A stretch of DNA of 64,000 nucleotides from Lepus europaeus. Lineage: Eukaryota > Chordata > Mammalia > Lagomorpha > Leporidae. Where the stretch lies: contig NC_084827.1 in the NCBI RefSeq assembly GCF_033115175.1, forward strand, positions 180,938,388 to 181,002,387, in the 5' to 3' direction. Positions 62,601 to 64,000 of the stretch are shown in pieces. The position numbers and the translations under genes are program-made. A model generated the notes under the pieces. The model did not search any database, was not told the origin of the DNA, and saw only the letters and a list, made by a program, of their open reading frames with translations. Position 1 is the first letter of the stretch; each line of letters begins with the position of its first letter.

Positions 62601-62820
62601 CTCCAGGGTGGGGGGCCCTGGCCAGGCACCTGCTGCACACACGGGAACTCTCCTTCCCCTCACCCGCCTCTGGGCCGTGACCCTGGGGAGGTTCCCCGGC
62701 CAAGGCCACGCGAGAAGAGGGCCCTACCTTTGGCCCGATGCTGCCGATGGGGCCTCGGTCTCCCCTCTCTCCGGAGCATTTGCAGGGGACCCCACAGCAA
62801 GCTTTCTCGGCAATGTTGTC
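28591..62820 (-). CDS. COL6A3: COL6A3, collagen VI alpha-3 chain, 3' part (30 coding exons)
   Basis: Collagen VI alpha-3 is a secreted extracellular-matrix chain that assembles with alpha-1 and alpha-2 into beaded microfilaments. In the window, 30 exons on the minus strand give 3,627 coding bases with matching phases and no internal stop. In order they encode a Cys-rich entry segment, a 336-residue triple helix with one Cys, a C-terminal Cys cluster, vWA modules C1 and C2, a Lys/Pro/Ala/Thr-rich C3 module, a fibronectin III module C4, a Kunitz module C5 and a short tail. This module order is specific to alpha-3; alpha-5 and alpha-6 lack the C3-C5 set. The N-terminal vWA modules and the start codon lie past the right edge, so the gene is partial here by window, not by damage. 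By memory of the human chain, this part is about 50 residues longer, through the C3 array and the tail. No frameshift or lost splice site was seen. Confidence 0.97.
28698..29245 (-). other. Last COL6A3 intron
   Basis: 548 bp with GTGAGC donor and CTGCAG acceptor. No repeat recognised. Confidence 0.85.
29246..29410 (-). CDS. COL6A3: COL6A3 exon: Kunitz module C5 (endotrophin)
   Basis: A 165-bp exon encoding a complete Kunitz module from DICKL to KLCAP, with all six Cys in canonical spacing and the signature [13 protein letters not shown]. The loop after the second Cys reads C-R-D-F. Arg is therefore P1 and Asp P1', as in human; the human module is known as a poor or inactive trypsin inhibitor. 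Cleaved C5 circulates as the signalling fragment endotrophin. Acceptor GTCGCAG, donor GTGAGC; it ends in phase 1. Confidence 0.98.
29625..29878 (+). mobile_element. C-repeat SINE, 5'-truncated
   Basis: The copy begins in the CCTGCTAATGCGCCCGGGAC region, then (CT)n and (TA)n, ending AAATAAATAAATCAATC. Confidence 0.85.
29936..30249 (+). mobile_element. C-repeat SINE, full length
   Basis: GGTTGGTGCTGTGGCATAGC head, GGTTCAAGACC B-box, AAATAAATAAAATAAATC tail. AAAATGAAA occurs on both sides. Confidence 0.92.
32600..32832 (+). mobile_element. Old SINE fragment
   Basis: CTACACGGGAGACCTGGACG, GCATTGTGGGCGTTTGGGCA and GCTCTCTGCCTCTCAGATAG identify it, but it is strongly diverged. Confidence 0.7.
33215..33440 (+). 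mobile_element. C-repeat SINE with a hugely expanded TC tail
   Basis: GCTGGCATCCCATATGAGCG to GGGGAGTGAACCAGTGAATG. The normal TC tract of the SINE has grown into the microsatellite that follows. Confidence 0.9.
33433..33713. repeat. (TC)n/(TTCC)n/(GT)n microsatellite
   Basis: About 280 bp of CT-rich repeats ending in (GT)n, grown from the SINE tail. Its Ser/Leu/Pro and Arg/Glu open frames are artefacts. Confidence 0.97.
34800..34965 (+). mobile_element. C-repeat SINE, 3'-truncated
   Basis: GGGGCCAGGGTTGTGGCATG head and GGTTCGAGTCC B-box. It ends at GGGGGAGGTTTGGAGG. Confidence 0.85.
35095..35276. repeat. CA-rich microsatellite
   Basis: Interrupted CACACA/CATACA/GCACACG runs over about 180 bp. 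Confidence 0.95.
36373..37120. repeat. CTATAG minisatellite, about 25-bp units
   Basis: About 750 bp of GACCGACGTGGCTATAG plus AACTATAG units, with CGTGG/CATGG and GAACTA/GAGCTA variants. A block of about 150 bp recurs at a spacing of 232 bp (from 36541 and from 36773). Confidence 0.97.
38414..38512 (-). CDS. COL6A3: COL6A3 exon: C4-C5 linker
   Basis: A 99-bp exon. Read in phase with the FN3 exon it gives [20 protein letters not shown] and then [12 protein letters not shown] with one base of Asp. The [11 protein letters not shown] core matches the human linker just before the Kunitz module, the region from which C5 (endotrophin) is released by proteolysis. A 9-kb intron follows. Confidence 0.94.
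38513..39346 (-). other. COL6A3 intron between C4 and linker exons
   Basis: 834 bp, GC-rich, with a G run at 38816-38827. No repeat element recognised. Confidence 0.8.
39347..39610 (-). CDS. COL6A3: COL6A3 exon: fibronectin type III module C4
   Basis: A 264-bp exon encoding one FN3 module. The core has the fold's Trp in [19 protein letters not shown] and the strand [18 protein letters not shown]. It starts [12 protein letters not shown] and ends GTFST with one base of Lys. Acceptor TTCCAG, donor GTAAGT. Confidence 0.97.
39611..40428 (-). other. COL6A3 intron between C3 and C4
   Basis: 818 bp of GC-rich unique sequence. The open frames that run from exon into intron here are not coding. Confidence 0.8.
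40429..40916 (-). CDS. COL6A3: COL6A3 exon: C3 module with an expanded pentapeptide array
   Basis: A 488-bp exon of low-complexity sequence: [17 protein letters not shown], a short TTTT-KPVT stretch, then about 16 pentapeptides of the type VAAKP or VAANP/MAANP, and a tail with [19 protein letters not shown]. Such Lys/Pro/Ala repeats define alpha-3 C3. Human, as I recall it, has more TTTKPV units and far fewer pentapeptides, so the rabbit exon is about 30 codons longer. Many Lys of the unit are replaced by Asn. The open frame antisense to this exon has no gene character. Acceptor TTAACAG, donor GTAAGG; it ends in phase 1. Confidence 0.95.
40917..42965 (-). other. COL6A3 intron before C3
   Basis: It holds one SINE (41073-41403), then an AT-rich stretch to 41640 and unique sequence with no recognised exon. 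Confidence 0.8.
41073..41403 (+). mobile_element. C-repeat SINE with TSD
   Basis: GGGGCTGGTACTGTGGCATA head. The duplication GACTAAATTCCT/GATTAAATTCCT is at 41061-41072 and 41405-41416. Confidence 0.95.
42966..43068 (-). CDS. COL6A3: COL6A3 exon: C2-C3 linker
   Basis: A 103-bp exon encoding [20 protein letters not shown], then [13 protein letters not shown] and two bases of Val. Two overlapping GT sites occur at its end (GTGTAAGT). The second, GTAAGT, restores the reading VNVPNN with the next exon and is the one used. Confidence 0.95.
43069..44329 (-). other. COL6A3 intron between C2 and its linker exon
   Basis: Unique sequence. A minus-strand open stretch at 43391-43657 is discussed as a finding. 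About 44170-44220 resembles the end of an old MIR/L2 element (GCACGTGGCAGGTGTCGG, AAATGAACAAACAATTC). Confidence 0.6.
44330..45028 (-). CDS. COL6A3: COL6A3 exon: vWA module C2
   Basis: A 699-bp exon that begins [14 protein letters not shown] and carries a whole vWA fold. The first strand is [16 protein letters not shown], with a DSSDT metal-site loop. Later come [11 protein letters not shown] and [12 protein letters not shown], and the end is GRLLPSFVG. It aligns without gaps to human C2. The acceptor is TTGCAG, the donor GTAAGT after one base of a Ser codon. Confidence 0.97.
45029..45609 (-). other. COL6A3 intron between C1 and C2
   Basis: 581 bp without recognised repeats. Confidence 0.8.
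45610..45706 (-). CDS. COL6A3: COL6A3 exon: end of vWA module C1
   Basis: A 97-bp exon encoding [17 protein letters not shown] to LTCHVCL and the first base of Asp. The acceptor AAGCAG has a T-rich tract. The donor GTAAGC follows a G shared with the Asp codon. Confidence 0.96.
45707..47021 (-). other. COL6A3 intron inside C1, with MIR and SINE
   Basis: A MIR relic (about 45868-45907 and 46218-46330) is split by a reverse SINE. The sequence after 46330 is unique. Confidence 0.7.
45908..46217 (-). mobile_element. SINE of the second lagomorph family, reverse
   Basis: TTTTTATTTGTTTATGAGGA, a GA tract, CTCCCATGTGGGTGGCAGGC, AGGGATCGAACCCAAGTCC and GCTGAATGCCCATCC. It splits the MIR whose second part begins at AAAATTATGTCACCTCTTTG. 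Confidence 0.85.
47022..47515 (-). CDS. COL6A3: COL6A3 exon: main part of vWA module C1
   Basis: A 494-bp exon encoding 164 codons, from [21 protein letters not shown] to LINALQ. The MIDAS-like loop reads D-T-S-E-G, so it lacks the second Ser of the canonical DxSxS; human is the same. The stretch [19 protein letters not shown] and the end [20 protein letters not shown] are highly conserved. Acceptor TCCCAG, donor GTCAGT. It ends in phase 0. Confidence 0.97.
47627..47638 (-). CDS. COL6A3: COL6A3 12-nt microexon (PCCY)
   Basis: The 12 bases complete a Pro codon and encode Cys-Cys-Tyr plus the first base of Gly. This gives KCPCCYGPLEC across three exons, as in human. The donor is GTAAGT. The acceptor CGCAG is preceded directly by an uninterrupted CT tract (the GA repeat at 47643-47690 on the plus strand). 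Without this exon the frame would be kept but two Cys would be lost. Confidence 0.93.
47643..47690. repeat. (GA)n microsatellite beside the 12-nt exon
   Basis: An uninterrupted GA run on the plus strand, so CT on the transcript strand. It ends four bases before the acceptor CAG of the 12-nt exon. Confidence 0.98.
47763..47799 (-). CDS. COL6A3: COL6A3 post-helix Cys exon, 37 bp
   Basis: It encodes [12 protein letters not shown] plus one base of the next codon, so it ends in phase 1. The acceptor is CAAAAG. The Cys belong to the cluster just after the helix. Confidence 0.94.
47882..47914 (-). CDS. COL6A3: COL6A3 exon ending the triple helix, 33 bp
   Basis: Eleven residues, [11 protein letters not shown]. 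It holds the last three triplets, with an RGD, and then leaves the helix. Acceptor TCGCAG, donor GTAAGT. The helix lengths from all exons here sum to 336 residues, the full size for alpha-3. Confidence 0.95.
47915..48675 (-). other. COL6A3 intron
   Basis: 761 bp, unique, no repeat recognised. Confidence 0.75.
48676..48738 (-). CDS. COL6A3: COL6A3 triple-helix exon, 63 bp
   Basis: Seven triplets, including [17 protein letters not shown]. Acceptor CTCTAG, donor GTGAGT. Confidence 0.95.
48739..49907 (-). other. COL6A3 intron with a degraded SINE
   Basis: About 49370-49610 looks like an old lagomorph SINE (CTTCCTGCTAACACAGACCC) with a (TG)n tail at 49577-49595. The rest is unique. Confidence 0.6.
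49908..49970 (-). CDS. COL6A3: COL6A3 triple-helix exon, 63 bp
   Basis: Seven triplets, including [19 protein letters not shown]. Acceptor TTCCAG, donor GTGAGT. It is one of the less conserved helix exons. Confidence 0.94.
50379..50414 (-). CDS. COL6A3: COL6A3 triple-helix exon, 36 bp
   Basis: Twelve residues, [12 protein letters not shown], identical to human as I recall it. Acceptor TTGTAG, donor GTAAAT. Confidence 0.95.
50591..50641 (-). CDS. COL6A3: COL6A3 triple-helix exon, 51 bp, with a helix interruption
   Basis: Seventeen residues, [17 protein letters not shown]. The GV dipeptide is a two-residue triplet, giving the second break of the helix. The human exon has the same break. Acceptor CGTAG, donor GTAGGT. 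Confidence 0.95.
50642..51767 (-). other. COL6A3 intron
   Basis: It contains a GCCACC-type short repeat at 50690-50745 and a G run at 51440-51451. No element recognised. Confidence 0.7.
51768..51830 (-). CDS. COL6A3: COL6A3 triple-helix exon, 63 bp
   Basis: Seven triplets, including [16 protein letters not shown]. Acceptor GTCTAG, donor GTGAGC. It sits just left of the old L1 and minisatellite block. Confidence 0.95.
51940..52115 (+). mobile_element. Old L1 3' end, left part
   Basis: ACAAATACTGCATATTCTCA, GTGACCAGGGGCTGGGAGTA and GGATAACAGGTGCTGAAAGA match, in order, the end of an old mammalian L1. The minisatellite begins exactly where the L1 would read TACAGTTAGATAGGAGG. Confidence 0.7.
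52116..53538. repeat. 24-bp minisatellite in a COL6A3 intron
   Basis: About 1.4 kb of units of the type ACAGTCAGACAGGAGGGGCA plus GAGT, with 21- and 28-bp variants and longer repeated blocks. As 24 is a multiple of 3, it gives a 269-aa open frame and others, none of them genes. Confidence 0.97.
53539..53660 (+). mobile_element. Old L1 3' end, right part
   Basis: AATTTATGACACGTCTCTCA and AAAATAACTAGAAGAGAGAA follow the array, as they follow the seed motif in old L1 3' ends. Confidence 0.65.
53661..54392 (-). other. COL6A3 intron remainder right of the minisatellite
   Basis: Unique sequence with no recognised exon. Confidence 0.7.
54393..54455 (-). CDS. COL6A3: COL6A3 triple-helix exon, 63 bp, weak donor
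   Basis: Seven triplets, including [18 protein letters not shown]. The acceptor is CTCCAG. The donor reads AAAG then GTTTGT, poor at positions 3-5. The 2.6-kb intron that follows carries the large 24-bp minisatellite. Confidence 0.94.
55013..55075 (-). CDS. COL6A3: COL6A3 triple-helix exon, 63 bp
   Basis: Seven triplets, including [15 protein letters not shown]. Acceptor CCCCAG, donor GTAAGT. Confidence 0.95.
55559..55621 (-). CDS. COL6A3: COL6A3 triple-helix exon, 63 bp
   Basis: Seven triplets, including [18 protein letters not shown]. Acceptor TCCCAG, donor GTCAGT. Confidence 0.95.
56205..56240 (-). CDS. COL6A3: COL6A3 triple-helix exon, 36 bp
   Basis: Twelve residues, [12 protein letters not shown]. 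The flanks are CCACAG and GTGAGC. It aligns with human GGFGRRGPPGAK. Confidence 0.94.
56241..58747 (-). other. 2.5-kb COL6A3 intron
   Basis: One SINE (57720-58073). The rest is GC-rich unique sequence with no recognised exon. Confidence 0.75.
57720..58073 (+). mobile_element. C-repeat SINE with short TSD
   Basis: AGCCAGCGCTGTGGCATAGT head, GGTTCAAGTCC B-box, CT tract, AAATAAATAAATAAATC tail. AAGATGC lies at 57707-57713 and 58074-58080. Confidence 0.93.
58748..58801 (-). CDS. COL6A3: COL6A3 triple-helix exon, 54 bp
   Basis: Eighteen residues, including [16 protein letters not shown]. Acceptor CACCAG, donor GTGAGT. A 2.5-kb intron follows. Confidence 0.95.
59085..59150 (-). CDS. COL6A3: COL6A3 triple-helix exon, 66 bp, with a helix interruption
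   Basis: Twenty-two residues. After GDS and GQD, the Gly-X-Y phase is broken by the four residues SQQR before GPK resumes it. The human chain has the same break with one substitution. Donor GTAAGT. Confidence 0.95.
59274..59336 (-). CDS. COL6A3: COL6A3 triple-helix exon, 63 bp, two RGD motifs
   Basis: Seven triplets containing [12 protein letters not shown], which holds two RGD tripeptides. RGD sites in the collagen VI helix are candidate integrin sites, though often masked in the native helix. The exon follows CCTAG and ends before GTGAGT. Confidence 0.95.
59337..60280 (-). other. COL6A3 intron with one SINE
   Basis: Unique sequence, then the SINE at 59856-60180 and a (CA)n run to 60200. 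Confidence 0.8.
59856..60180 (+). mobile_element. C-repeat SINE
   Basis: GGGGCCGGCATTGTGGTGCC head, CT tract, CTTTCAAATAAATAATTAC tail, followed by (AC)n to 60200. Confidence 0.92.
60281..60334 (-). CDS. COL6A3: COL6A3 triple-helix exon, 54 bp
   Basis: Eighteen residues, beginning [16 protein letters not shown] and ending in RR. Acceptor TTGGCAG, donor GTGAGT. It is separated from the previous exon by a short 115-bp intron. Confidence 0.95.
60450..60494 (-). CDS. COL6A3: COL6A3 triple-helix exon, 45 bp
   Basis: Fifteen residues, [15 protein letters not shown], in phase 0, with acceptor CCTCAG and donor GTAAGT. Only 103 bp of intron separate it from the 27-bp exon before it. Confidence 0.95.
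60598..60624 (-). CDS. COL6A3: COL6A3 triple-helix exon, 27 bp
   Basis: Nine residues, GSRGFPGEK, flanked by TTCCAG and GTAAGC. Very small exons in multiples of 9 bp are usual in collagen VI genes. It is identical to the human segment as I recall it. Confidence 0.95.
60625..61330 (-). other. COL6A3 intron with one SINE
   Basis: Apart from the SINE at 60800-61100, unique. Confidence 0.8.
60800..61100 (+). mobile_element. C-repeat SINE
   Basis: CTGCGGCTCAGTGGGTAAAG, GTTCAAGTCCC and a tail CTTTCAAACAAACCTTTAAA. Confidence 0.9.
61331..61402 (-). CDS. COL6A3: COL6A3 triple-helix exon, 72 bp, with the helix Cys
   Basis: Eight Gly-X-Y triplets, including [10 protein letters not shown]. The Cys inside the helix is the alpha-3 residue thought to make disulfide links during tetramer assembly. 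The donor is GTGCGG, weaker than its neighbours. Confidence 0.96.
61403..62203 (-). other. COL6A3 intron
   Basis: 801 bp, GC-rich, no repeat recognised. Confidence 0.75.
62204..62257 (-). CDS. COL6A3: COL6A3 triple-helix exon, 54 bp
   Basis: Six Gly-X-Y triplets beginning [15 protein letters not shown]. The flanks are TTTGTTCAG and GTAAGT. Its 18 residues match the aligned human segment at nearly all positions. Confidence 0.96.
62728..62820 (-). CDS. COL6A3: COL6A3 exon: Cys-rich entry to the triple helix
   Basis: This 93-bp exon encodes [17 protein letters not shown] and then the first Gly-X-Y triplets, including an RGD. The four Cys lie just before the helix, as in the human chain, and serve chain assembly. 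It runs from an AG acceptor (minus) to AAG followed by GTAGGG. It starts in phase 0. The exon before it is outside the window. Confidence 0.95.
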
Positions 62821-64000
62821 CTAGCAAATGGGAAAACAAAATGTTCAACTGTCAAGAAGTTCCTGAAAAAAAGTGACAAATAGGCTTTTAAAGGTGAAAA
62901 TCAGATGCAGGTGGATTTCATGGGGCGAGAGGAAGTCACTCCAGATGGCCTCCGCTCTAAGGAGGAGCCGGGCGGGGGTCCAGCCGCTGGCAGTCAGGGG
63001 GAGGGGGAGGAGCAGCGACCAAGGTAAGATCCATTTTATCCATGGGCTTGGTCTTTCCTGAATTCTCCAACACAGATTTTCAACTTTTAAATTGTAAGAA
63101 CCACTTCCACATGTTTAAACTCCTCTCACCCAAACCTGCAGCTGGCTGGGACTGGAATGGGCTCCCACAGAGAGGTGCGTGCCGTGCCCTTGCTCAGAGC
63201 TTGGTCACAGTCACAGAGCACCGCACCATGGCGCGGGGCAGGGCAGGCCCCAGGGGCGCTGGCCTCTGAGCCACAAGGGCCACAACCCCAGGTCAACAGC
63301 GCCTCCAGCACCCGGCAGACCACCTGGCCTTGCCATCTCACCCCGGCCCCTGCCCTTCTGTGGGAAGGGCACACCCCACCTGCAGGTCCACGGGCCAAAC
63401 TCACGGCCGCGTCGCCCCCAGGCGCCCTGCCCCCACGCACTTCCCAGAGCTGTCACTTCATCAGCTGACCGGGCCTCTTCCCGCCCCATCAAAGAATCCC
63501 AATTCAGGGGCAGAGCGCGTTCACCCCGGTCAGGCAGAGTCACTGAGCCCTCCACCCAGCACCCCCCAAGCCCGGGGGGAAGCCCCTCCAGCTGCCAGCC
63601 CCAGAGAGAGGCTGGGCTGGGTGAGGACCAGGAAGCCCCCTGGAGGCCCCTTCCTTTGGCCAAAGGCAACTGGAGGGGGAGGCACTGAAAAGACTCCTCC
63701 GGCCAGGCAGGCCTGCTCTTGACCCCGTCCTGCCGGCTCTCGGATCTGTGGCCAGTGCGTTCTGCCTGGGGGCAGGCCATCACCCTGGTTGGCATGTCCT
63801 GCCATCTTGCGAATGAAAAATGTTCAATGAGGCTAAAGGACTCATGGTGTCCGCGGGCCTCCACGTGGTTGCCTGTAGCCCGGTGACTGCTGGCCGCCTC
63901 TCCCGCCACATGCCAGCTCCGCTTCCAGCATTCACACTTGTGACGGCCACGAGGCAGGTCCCAGGGGAATCAGATGACCTGCGTTACCCCCCCCCCCCCA
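62821..64000 (-). other. Partial COL6A3 intron at the window edge
   Basis: No exon of the last N-terminal vWA module was found, so this intron continues past the window. It ends in a C run at 63987-63999. Confidence 0.7.

Noticed and set aside
63987..63999. C run at the window end as a biological boundary
   Set aside because: It is at an arbitrary window edge inside an intron; nothing shows function.

Overview
The window is mammalian nuclear DNA, almost certainly from a lagomorph (rabbit or hare). Two things show this: more than twenty copies of the rabbit C-repeat, a tRNA-derived SINE with a TC-rich tail and AAATAAATAAA end, and the 3' end of a rabbit-type LINE-1. Only one protein-coding gene is recognised: the 3' part of COL6A3, the alpha-3 chain of collagen VI, on the minus strand. 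Thirty coding exons lie between 62820 and 28591. They have GT-AG introns, agreeing phases and a continuous frame of 1,208 codons plus stop. If the human count of 44 exons holds, these are exons 15-44. The 5' part of the gene (signal peptide and N-terminal vWA modules) lies beyond the right edge.

Reading in gene direction, 62.8 to 47.9 kb encodes the Cys-rich entry segment and the whole 336-residue Gly-X-Y triple helix on 19 exons. 47.8 to 45.6 kb encodes the C-terminal Cys knot, including a 12-nt microexon, and vWA module C1. 45.0 to 43.0 kb holds vWA module C2 and its linker. 40.9 kb holds the Lys/Pro/Ala/Thr-rich C3 module. 39.6 kb holds the fibronectin type III module C4, and 38.5 kb the linker to C5. 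29.4 kb holds the Kunitz module C5 (the endotrophin region), and 28.7 kb the last coding exon. The 3' UTR ends near 27.95 kb with AATAAA and contains an 8-mer miR-29 site. Compared with human COL6A3 as I recall it, the chain is longer at two repeat-bearing places: the C3 pentapeptide array and the C-terminal tail, where a 9-residue unit is present three times.

The left 27.9 kb is the downstream flank, with no recognisable gene. It is built from two ancient L1 fragments (about 60-1890 and 7.99-13.8 kb), many nested SINEs, a young L1 3' end nested in the second old L1, minisatellites (36, 43 and 23 bp units), CA repeats and GC-rich unique sequence. Two more large minisatellites lie in COL6A3 introns: a CTATAG-rich array at 36.4-37.1 kb and a 24-bp array at 52.1-53.5 kb that appears to have grown from a motif inside an old L1 3' end.

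The long open frames on both strands in GC-rich or tandem-repeat DNA are not genes. I found no undescribed multi-gene system. The points most worth following up are the lineage-specific changes in COL6A3, the CT microsatellite acting as the splice tract of the 12-nt exon, and the L1-seeded minisatellite.
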